The notes under the pieces are model-generated. The model was given only the letters and a program-made list of their open reading frames with translations. It had not been told where the DNA came from and ran no database searches. Position numbers and translations under genes: made by a program. Below, piece by piece: positions 6,841-12,184 of a DNA stretch of 14,180 nt (the first letter of the stretch is position 1; every line of letters begins with the position of its first letter). The DNA comes from CAXBYZ01 sp043826085 (GTDB lineage: Bacteria > Patescibacteriota > Microgenomatia > UBA1400 > CG1-02-47-37), in assembly GCA_043826085.1 (NCBI GenBank), contig JBDRQW010000023.1, positions 1 through 14,180 on the forward strand, given 5' to 3'.

Positions 6841-8708
6841 AGTTTAAAAAGCTGGCACAATATTTTGAGAGAATTGAGAAGACGGCATCGCGGTTAGCGA
6901 TGACTGAGATTTTGGCAGAGTTATTTGAAGAGTGCAGTGTGAATGAAATTGATTTGGTGACTTATTTGGCTCTTGGTAAGTTACGACCAAAGTTTGAGGG
7001 GATTGAGTTTAATATGGCTGAGACGATGATGCTGAGGGTGATTAGTGTGGCCTATGGAGTGGAGCTAGAGAAAGTGGAAAAAGAGTTTAAGAAAGTGGGA
7101 GATTTAGGGGGTATTCACCCCCTAAAGCTTGCAAAGAAATTAGAGAGTAAGGGGTATTCACCCCTTACGGTTATTGGTAGAAGTCAGAAGACTTTATCGG
7201 TTAGTGAAGTTTATAAGAGACTTTTTGAAGTGGCGGTGGATGAGGGGAGTGGGTCGCAGGATCGAAAAGTGCAGGCGATGGCGGGTTTGCTTAAGGATTT
7301 GGATAGTTTAAGTGCTAAGTTTGTGGTGAGAATTCCGGTGAATAAACTTAGGTTGGGTTTTTCTGACATGACGGTGCTGGATGCTTTGTCTTGGATGAAA
7401 AAAGGGGATAAGAGTTTGAGGCCACAATTGGAGAGACCTTTTAATGTGAGTGCGGATATTGGCAAAATTGTGAAAGTATTTAAGAAAAAAGGGCTTGAAG
7501 GAGTAGCGAGGATAAAGATAGAGGTGGGGGTGCCAATTAGGGCGGCTCAGGCAGAGAGACTGCCTAATGCTGAAAAGATGGTGGAGAAACTGGGGGTATT
7601 TGGAGTAGAGGGAAAGTGGGATGGACTTCGAGTTCAGATTCATGTGGATAATACCAAAAGACACGAGATTAAAAAACAAGAAGCTTTATTTGGAGAGGCT
7701 CATAAAAAGTTTGTGAGAATATTTAGTAGAAATTTAGACAATATGACTCACATGTTTCCGGATATTGTGGAGGCAGTGGAAAAACTTAATGTGGAGAGGG
7801 TGATCTTGGACGGTGAGGCAGTGGCTTATGACCCGAAAACCAATAAATTATTAAATTTTCAAGCGACGGTAAAAAGAAAGAGAAAGCATGGAGTTAGCGG
7901 GATGGTTAAAGAGTTGCCAATGAGGGTGTTTGTTTATGATATTTTGTTTTTAGATGGGGAGAACTTAATTGAGAAACCGTTTAAAGAGAGACGAAAGAAG
8001 TTGGAGGGTATTCTTGAAAGCAAAGGTTCCGAACTAGCCCTTCGGGATCGTCCCAATTCAATTGGGACTGGAAGTTCGGAACCAACGTTAGTGTTGGCGG
8101 AGCAGGAGATTGTGAGTGATGTTAAGCATTTAAGAAGACTGGTTAAAAAATATTTAGGGATGGGGCTTGAAGGAGTGATGTGTAAGAAATTGACCACTGT
8201 TTATCAAGCGGGATCGAGGAACTTTAATTGGGTGAAGTTTAAAAAAACTACTGAAGGGGAATTGGTGGATACTATAGATGCGGTGGTGATGGGTTATTAT
8301 CCCGGCAAGGGGAGAAGAGGTGGATTTGGGATAGGAGCTTTTTTGGTGGGAGTCCCCGTAAATTCACCTGACGGTAAAGCGGGGTTTAAGATAGGTAGTA
8401 TTGCAAAAATAGGCACGGGAGTGACTGATGAAGAATGGGGGGAGATTAAAAAGAGGTGTGATAAGTTGGTGGTGAAAGATAAGCCTGAGGAATATGTGGT
8501 GGATAAAAACTTGTTTCCTGATGTGTGGGTGAAACCGGAAATGGTGGTGGAGATTATGGCGGATGAGATTACCAAGTCTCCAATTCATGCCTTTGGATTG
8601 GCTTTGAGGTTTCCGAGACTAGTGAGATTCAGGGATGATAAAAAAGTGAGTCAGGCGACCAGTAAGAAAGAATTAGAGAAGTTTTTTAAGATGCAAAAAG
8701 TAGAGTAA
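6837..8708 (+). CDS. ATP-dependent DNA ligase, archaeal/eukaryal type
   Basis: DNA ligase seals nicks through a lysyl-AMP intermediate using ATP. The 623-residue protein has an N-terminal DNA-binding domain (to about 230), with EGSGSQDRKVQ (136-146) and NKLRLGFSDMTVLDALS (169-185) typical of the archaeal Lig family. Then come the nucleotidyltransferase motifs: I KWDGLR with nucleophile Lys260; III LDGE (324-327); IIIa YDILFLDG (367-374); IV EGVMCKK (445-451); and V WVKFKK (465-470). The OB-fold end is RFPRLVRFRDDK (591-602). ATG 6837 overlaps the upstream stop; an in-frame TTG at 6828 is less likely. Two palindromic elements are read through in frame: residues 91-120 in the DNA-binding domain and about 397-416 between motifs IIIa and IV. 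All catalytic motifs are intact, so it should be active. It may be a main or an accessory ligase, since most bacteria rely on NAD-dependent LigA. Confidence 0.95.
   Translation: MKFKKLAQYFERIEKTASRLAMTEILAELFEECSVNEIDLVTYLALGKLRPKFEGIEFNMAETMMLRVISVAYGVELEKVEKEFKKVGDLGGIHPLKLAKKLESKGYSPLTVIGRSQKTLSVSEVYKRLFEVAVDEGSGSQDRKVQAMAGLLKDLDSLSAKFVVRIPVNKLRLGFSDMTVLDALSWMKKGDKSLRPQLERPFNVSADIGKIVKVFKKKGLEGVARIKIEVGVPIRAAQAERLPNAEKMVEKLGVFGVEGKWDGLRVQIHVDNTKRHEIKKQEALFGEAHKKFVRIFSRNLDNMTHMFPDIVEAVEKLNVERVILDGEAVAYDPKTNKLLNFQATVKRKRKHGVSGMVKELPMRVFVYDILFLDGENLIEKPFKERRKKLEGILESKGSELALRDRPNSIGTGSSEPTLVLAEQEIVSDVKHLRRLVKKYLGMGLEGVMCKKLTTVYQAGSRNFNWVKFKKTTEGELVDTIDAVVMGYYPGKGRRGGFGIGAFLVGVPVNSPDGKAGFKIGSIAKIGTGVTDEEWGEIKKRCDKLVVKDKPEEYVVDKNLFPDVWVKPEMVVEIMADEITKSPIHAFGLALRFPRLVRFRDDKKVSQATSKKELEKFFKMQKVE
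7103..7195. repeat. In-frame TATTCA palindromic element in DNA ligase
   Basis: The element holds three hairpins. TTTAGGGGG/CCCCCTAAA (7103-7111, 7118-7126) and GTAAGGGG/CCCCTTAC (7147-7154, 7161-7168) both have TATTCA loops. AAGTC-AGAA-GACTT (7181-7194) follows ATTGGTAG. It is read in frame as GGIHPLKLAK...GYSPLTVIGRS, interrupting the ligase family pattern between GDLG and the LSVSEVYKRL helix. Bases 7107-7195 align without gaps to 12662-12750, 77 of 89 identical by hand count and in the same codon phase. Confidence 0.9.
8025..8083. repeat. Nested 59-bp palindromic insert in DNA ligase
   Basis: Outer arms GGTTCCGAACT (8025-8035) and AGTTCGGAACC (8073-8083) are perfect. Inside are GTCCCAATT/AATTGGGAC (8050-8058, 8060-8068) and a small CCC-TTC-GGG. 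The fold is a two-branched structure. It starts exactly at a codon boundary and encodes a Gly/Ser/Pro/Arg-rich stretch (residues 397-416) between ligase motifs IIIa and IV. The outer arms differ by one base from those at 4024 and 4314 (GGTTCCG versus GGTTACG). Confidence 0.85.
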
Positions 8709-8712
8709 AAAA

Positions 8713-8744
8713 GTACTTGACAAGTACAAATATATAGTTATAAT
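8713..8744 (+). promoter_or_regulatory. Promoter with overlapping 15-bp palindrome (leaderless)
   Basis: Perfect TTGACA (8717-8722) and TATAAT (8739-8744) with a 16-base spacer end 8 bases before the ATG at 8753. GTACTTG and CAAGTAC (8713-8719, 8721-8727) form a perfect inverted repeat centred on the -35 box. A dimeric repressor could bind there, but no regulator is identified. Confidence 0.8.
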
Positions 8745-8752
8745 GTATTTAT

Positions 8753-9886
8753 ATGTATTTGAGGTTATTGAGAGCGCCCAGGCGAACCAGTTTTTTCTTG
8801 TTTGGTCCACGGGGAACGGGTAAAACTACTTGGGTGAAGAAGAATTTCCCCAAAGCTTTATATTTTGATTTATTGAAAGGGGAAACCTTTAATTCTTTAT
8901 TGGCTAACCCCAGTCGATTGGAAGAGCAAATACCAAAGAATTATAAAGATTGGGTGGTGATTGATGAGGTTCAAAAAATACCTGAATTATTGGATGAGGT
9001 ACATCGGTTAATTGAAGCTGAGAAATATAAATTCATTTTAACCGGATCTTCGGCACGCAAGTTACGCCGTGGGGGAGTGAATTTATTAGCAGGTAGGGCG
9101 GTGACTCGTTATTTTCACCCATTGACGGCGATGGAGCTTAGCAATGACTTTAAGTTGACTGATTATGTTAAGTTTGGAGGAATGCCCAGTGTATTTTCAG
9201 CGGAAGATAAGATGGATTATTTGAAGAGCTATGTAAAAACTTACTTAGATCAAGAAGTGGTTCAGGAAGGGATTAGCCGAAATTTGGGAGCTTTTGCCCG
9301 TTTCTTAGAGGTGGCCAGTTTTTCTCAGGGGTCGATTTTAAATATGTTGGCAGTGGCAAGGGAAGCGGGAGTGGGGCGGAGAATGTCGGAAAATTATTTT
9401 TTAGCTTTGGAGGATTTATTGATTGGGGTAAAACTGCCGGTTTTTGGGAAAAGAGCTAAACGTCGATTGATGAATAAAGCCAAGTTTTATTTTTTTGATG
9501 CGGGAGTGTATCAGGCGATTAGACCGATCGGTCCATTTGACCAGTCGGAGTTTATTGGCGGGATGGCTTTGGAGACAGCGGTGTTTCAGAATGTGCGGGC
9601 GGTGAATGATTACTTAAATTTGGGCTATGATTTATTTTACTGGCGGACAGTGAGTGGTTTGGAGGTGGATTTAGTGGTTTATGGTAAGCGGGGAATCAAA
9701 GCATTTGAAGTGAAAAGCAGGCAACAGATTGACTCTAGGGATTTGATTGGACTGAAAACTTTTTTAACCGACTATCCTGAAGCCAAAGGTTATTTGATTT
9801 ATGGAGGTAAAGTGAAACAGTATCGGGAAGGAGTGGAGATTTGGCCGGCAGAGGAGGCTTTGAAGTCTTTGGGAGAAATTTTGTAG
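8753..9886 (+). CDS. AAA ATPase with DUF4143 nuclease-like domain (2)
   Basis: This is a 377-residue member of the AAA_14/DUF4143 family. Walker A is GPRGTGKTT (residues 18-26), Walker B is VVIDE (68-72), and the sensor-like LTGSSARKL starts at 96, followed by an arginine-rich turn and LLAGRAVTRYFHPLT. The C-terminal domain has GLEVDLVV (302-309) and FEVKSRQ (318-324), giving the same E-x-D...ExK arrangement as the copy at 5638, with Asp306, Glu319 and Lys321. The two proteins belong to different branches of the family: GMRRVGKTT versus GPRGTGKTT loops and little similarity elsewhere. It is driven by its own leaderless promoter. Its stop codon TAG (9884-9886) is fused to a fragment resembling the 3' end of the ligase gene. 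Biological role is unknown; a DNA-related or defence-related role is only a guess. Confidence 0.9.
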   Translation: MYLRLLRAPRRTSFFLFGPRGTGKTTWVKKNFPKALYFDLLKGETFNSLLANPSRLEEQIPKNYKDWVVIDEVQKIPELLDEVHRLIEAEKYKFILTGSSARKLRRGGVNLLAGRAVTRYFHPLTAMELSNDFKLTDYVKFGGMPSVFSAEDKMDYLKSYVKTYLDQEVVQEGISRNLGAFARFLEVASFSQGSILNMLAVAREAGVGRRMSENYFLALEDLLIGVKLPVFGKRAKRRLMNKAKFYFFDAGVYQAIRPIGPFDQSEFIGGMALETAVFQNVRAVNDYLNLGYDLFYWRTVSGLEVDLVVYGKRGIKAFEVKSRQQIDSRDLIGLKTFLTDYPEAKGYLIYGGKVKQYREGVEIWPAEEALKSLGEIL

Positions 9887-9919
9887 GCGGCGAGTAGAAA
9901 AGAGTTGGAGAAGTTTTTA
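9885..9919 (+). pseudogene. Fragment resembling the 3' end of a DNA ligase gene
   Basis: Bases 9885-9919 align with 8653-8687 of the ligase gene, about 28 of 35 identical by hand count. In the ligase phase they read AASRKELEKF, against QATSKKELEKF in the intact gene. Several differences are synonymous (GAA/GAG, TTA/TTG) or conservative (AAG/AGA), as expected of descent from coding sequence. The rest of the stretch to 9983 shows nothing recognisable. Confidence 0.55.
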
Positions 9920-9983
9920 TGTAGAAGGGGTAGGGTGCGAACCTACTGTTGAATATAGATGATTGATTGGTCACATACTTGAC

Positions 9984-10012
9984 TTGATATTTTCTTTTTA
10001 TTTTGGTTTAAT
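9984..10012 (+). promoter_or_regulatory. Probable promoter of the secreted-protein gene
   Basis: TTGATA (9984-9989) and TTTAAT (10007-10012) are 17 bases apart. Transcription would start near 10019, leaving about 40 bases of leader with a Shine-Dalgarno TTGAGG at 10048-10053. Other A+T-rich hexamers nearby make the exact assignment uncertain. Confidence 0.45.
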
Positions 10013-10061
10013 TAGTATATTCACAATCTATTATTATATTAATTAACTTGAGGTTATGTAT

Positions 10062-10883
10062 ATGAAACTTAAATTATCAATGATATTTGTGTTTTTATTA
10101 TTAATCTTTAGTTTTGTTTTAGTTGGTGAAGTAAGAGCAGGTTGGTTAATAGATGGTTCCGGAACGTTGGTTGAGGTGGATAGTTTAGCGCTTGATTTAG
10201 GAGAAGAAAATGAAGTGATGATTGCTGAAATGGATATTAATGATTCAACTGATAAGCCGTTAGTTAAAGGAGTAGATAGAGCCAAAAAGCTTAATCAAGA
10301 CACTGATGATCGTAAGAAACAAATGAAGTATTTGAATCAGTCAATACAATCAAAAATTGAGGTGGAAGAAGGTAGGATAAGAGTGCAACAGGAAGTGAAA
10401 AACAAAGATGGATATGCTTGGCAGAGAAAGAATATATTACTACCTCAAAGTGAAATATTAAATATTAAAAGGCCAGATGGTAAGTCGATGAGGATTAGTG
10501 TTAATGAAGAAAATAAGCTAGAAATTGATGGAGCTAAGTTAAAAACTAAAACAAGTAGTGCTTTGGGAATTGGAGAGGATAATAAACTGGTAGTTACTCG
10601 GAAAGATAACCTTGATGAGGTAATTAATTATTATCCTGACGTAGCTAAGGTTAAGCTTGAAGAAGAAGGAATAAAGGTTATTAGTGAAAATGCTGAGTTA
10701 GATTCAGAAAAAGAAACATTGGTGTATAGGTTTGAAACAGAGAAAAAGAAAAGACTGTTTGGCATTTTCCCTTTTTATTTTAAAAATCTGACTGATGTTT
10801 CAACTGAAACAGGAGAAGAAGTAGAATCAATATTAACGGAAACTTCTACTTGGCGAAAGATTTTATCAAAACTCTCTTTTTAA
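10062..10883 (+). CDS. Secreted protein of unknown function
   Basis: The protein has 273 residues with a clear Sec signal peptide: MKLKLS, a hydrophobic core to about residue 21, and a VRA-G cleavage site after residue 26. The mature part is hydrophilic, charged and probably beta-rich, without cysteines or a second membrane segment. It ends KKKRLFGIFPFYFKNLTDVS followed by an acidic stretch and a short tail. KRLFGIFP-type endings occur in other CPR exported proteins as I recall, so the C-terminus may be a family feature, but I cannot name the family. ATG 10062 is chosen over ATG 10056 because TTGAGG lies 8 bases before the former and only 2 before the latter. It is more A+T-rich than its neighbours. 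The 3' end overlaps the cofE remnant on the other strand. Confidence 0.75.
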   Translation: MKLKLSMIFVFLLLIFSFVLVGEVRAGWLIDGSGTLVEVDSLALDLGEENEVMIAEMDINDSTDKPLVKGVDRAKKLNQDTDDRKKQMKYLNQSIQSKIEVEEGRIRVQQEVKNKDGYAWQRKNILLPQSEILNIKRPDGKSMRISVNEENKLEIDGAKLKTKTSSALGIGEDNKLVVTRKDNLDEVINYYPDVAKVKLEEEGIKVISENAELDSEKETLVYRFETEKKKRLFGIFPFYFKNLTDVSTETGEEVESILTETSTWRKILSKLSF

Positions 10884-10931
10884 TTGTTCGGAGATAAGGA
10901 ATTTTCTGGTTTTGATGGGAATAAATTTCAT
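10866..10931 (-). pseudogene. 5' remnant of a second cofE-like gene
   Basis: ATG at 10931 on the minus strand reads MKFIPIKTRKFL, which matches MQFISIKTRKFL at the start of the intact gene (10 of 12). It then diverges and stops at codon 22. A 22-base block (10897-10918) is identical to 11807-11828, and the upstream ATGCTAC(A/C)AT promoter-like motif is also shared. So a start region with its promoter was duplicated, or a tandem paralogue was almost wholly deleted. TACAAT (10938-10943) lies 6 bases before the ATG. Confidence 0.65.
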
Positions 10932-10974
10932 GAGGGGATTGTAGCATATCAATATTTTTAGATTGACTTTGTTT

Positions 10975-11841
10975 TTAACTACAGTGGCTTAAAAATTTTC
11001 TTCCCGGAAGAAGTATATTTTTTCCTGGAGAAAGACTAATTGTTTCTCTTGTGGTAGTTCCGGCTCGATTGATGACTGTAATTTTACAAACAGCCGGTTG
11101 ATTTAGTGACTTCAGGGAGTCTCCCTGAAGGTGTTTAATAAGGGGGGCGTAGAGGTCTTGGTTTTGTTTTGGGATTTTGAGATGGTGGTGAGTGGGTTTA
11201 TCGGTAAATTTTAGTTTATTAAAATTGCGGATGAGTAAGAGGGGGGTTTGCTCATTGCCTTCGCCCATTAAGACTGCACTTAAAGAGGCTAAGCCATCAA
11301 CAATATTAGAGTTACCTTGAATGATTTTATGGTTAAAAATATCTTTTTTGCCAGAGTATTCCTGGTTGGGGTAAAAACCGTGAAAACCAATTGAAATACC
11401 CATGTGACCCCAGCGCATGGGAAGGCAAAAAGAGTCAATGATTAAAATGCCAAGATTTTTGATTTTGTGTTGATGGCGAAGGTATTTGTAAATTTTTTCG
11501 GCGGTTTGATTTGGATTTTTAGGCCATAATACATAATGGTTATTAGCATTTGAACGGTCGATGCCGGCGTAGGGAGTGAGGGTTTGGTCTTTAATGGTGA
11601 GGGAATGGGGGTTGTCTTTGAAATATGCATCAGCTTCTTTTTTAATTAAGTTTATTTTTTGTTGAAGCGGAGGTTGAGATTTATCTACTTTAATGCAAAG
11701 ACCTTGGTGAATAGAGATGATTTTTGAGGTGATGGCTAAAACGTCTTTTTCTTTTAGTTTAGGCAAGTGATTGTCTAAGAGATTATATAAGTTGTCTTTT
11801 GGTGGCAGGAATTTTCTGGTTTTGATGGATATGAATTGCAT
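10975..11841 (-). CDS. CofE-like F420-0:glutamate ligase family protein
   Basis: The gene encodes 288 residues resembling CofE (COG1478), which in F420-making organisms adds glutamate to the cofactor side chain using GTP. Family landmarks are present: EKDVLAITSKIISIHQG (31-47), YAGIDRSNA (91-99) with the conserved Asp and Asn, IIDSFCLPMRWGHMGISIGFHG (134-155, the substrate-loop region), and LASLSAVLMGEGNEQTP (184-200). No other F420 gene is in the window and CPR bacteria are not known to make F420, so the acceptor may be a different molecule or a protein. A perfect 21-bp palindrome (11110-11130) is read in frame near residues 238-244. The start at 11841 has ATGGTA/TACCAT 8 bases upstream, another leaderless layout. 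It is divergent from the GIY-YIG gene with overlapping -10 regions. Confidence 0.82.
   Translation of the reverse strand: MQFISIKTRKFLPPKDNLYNLLDNHLPKLKEKDVLAITSKIISIHQGLCIKVDKSQPPLQQKINLIKKEADAYFKDNPHSLTIKDQTLTPYAGIDRSNANNHYVLWPKNPNQTAEKIYKYLRHQHKIKNLGILIIDSFCLPMRWGHMGISIGFHGFYPNQEYSGKKDIFNHKIIQGNSNIVDGLASLSAVLMGEGNEQTPLLLIRNFNKLKFTDKPTHHHLKIPKQNQDLYAPLIKHLQGDSLKSLNQPAVCKITVINRAGTTTRETISLSPGKNILLPGRKFLSHCS
11110..11130. repeat. 21-bp perfect palindrome inside the CofE-like gene
   Basis: CTTCAGGGAG (11110-11119) and CTCCCTGAAG (11121-11130) are perfect arms around one T, giving a hairpin with a three-base GTC loop. On the gene strand it encodes LQGDSLK starting exactly at a codon boundary (residues 238-244). 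The form matches the palindromes at 5546-5576 and 13619-13637. Confidence 0.75.
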
Positions 11842-11865
11842 TGGCTGTTATGGTAGCATGAAACT
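11842..11865. promoter_or_regulatory. Overlapping divergent promoters, cofE-like and GIY-YIG
   Basis: Only 24 bases separate the two start codons. On the minus strand TACCAT (11850-11855) ends 8 bases before the CofE-like ATG. On the plus strand TAGCAT (11854-11859) ends 6 bases before the GIY-YIG ATG. The boxes overlap, so the two genes may compete for polymerase. Matches to the -35 consensus are poor. Confidence 0.4.
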
Positions 11866-12147
11866 ATGTATTTTGTTTATGTTTTGTTAAGCTTAAAGGA
11901 TAAGAAATTTTATGTTGGCATGACAAAGAATATAAAAATGAGACTATTGACTCATAAAAAAGGAGAGGTGGTTTCTACTAGATATAGAAGGCCGTTGGAG
12001 TTGTTGGGGTATGAGGCCTATTGGTATAAAGTTGAAGCTGGAGCAAGAGAGAGGTATTTGAAAAGTTTTAGTGCGAGAAAAGAGTTTAAAATTAGATTTA
12101 AAGAGAGTTTGGCCCGGTATTCACCGGGTAAAGATTTGAAAAATTAA
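11866..12147 (+). CDS. GIY-YIG domain protein, small
   Basis: This 93-residue stand-alone GIY-YIG domain has the divergent first motif at FVYVLLSLKDKKFYVGMT (residues 3-20): FVY in place of GIY and YVG in place of YIG. A following NIKMRLLTHKKG contains the conserved Arg26, and a GARERYLK segment (59-66) carries the likely metal-binding Glu62. Family members cut DNA or are of unknown activity; the length and layout fit the short YhbQ/UPF0213-type group. The last codons are unusual: RYSPGK is encoded by a CCCGG-TATTCA-CCGGG palindrome, so the C-terminal tail may be repeat-derived. The P-type ATPase gene follows after 37 bases and is probably cotranscribed. Confidence 0.88.
   Translation: MYFVYVLLSLKDKKFYVGMTKNIKMRLLTHKKGEVVSTRYRRPLELLGYEAYWYKVEAGARERYLKSFSARKEFKIRFKESLARYSPGKDLKN
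12113..12128. repeat. TATTCA hairpin with a different stem, in GIY-YIG tail
   Basis: CCCGG (12113-12117), TATTCA loop, CCGGG (12124-12128). The loop is identical to the ligase and ATPase copies while the stem is different and still perfectly paired. It is read as RYSPG with TAT TCA in the same phase as in GYSPL of the other genes. Confidence 0.6.
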
Positions 12148-12151
12148 GGAG

Positions 12152-12171
12152 AAGGGGGTATTCACCCCCTT
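12152..12171. repeat. TATTCA hairpin between RBS and P-type ATPase start
   Basis: AAGGGGG-TATTCA-CCCCCTT forms a perfect 7-bp stem. It directly follows the only good Shine-Dalgarno, AAGGAG at 12146-12151, and is followed by 13 bases before the ATG at 12185. If folded, it would bring the ribosome-binding site to near-normal spacing. Confidence 0.8.
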
Positions 12172-12184
12172 GATTGATAGAAAT

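Noticed and set aside
7308..7679. Minus-strand open frame of 123 codons inside the ligase
   Set aside because: It lies wholly opposite a gene with intact catalytic motifs, has no recognisable domain, and its composition is that of an antisense shadow.
8354..8384. CCCCG...CGGGG and CCGT...ACGG inverted arms around AAATTCACC in the ligase as another TATTCA element
   Set aside because: The loop is not TATTCA, the stems are short, and this part of the OB domain varies naturally between ligases.
9522..9533. GACCGATCGGTC palindrome in the second DUF4143 ATPase
   Set aside because: A single 12-bp palindrome without a loop or a second copy is likely chance within coding sequence.
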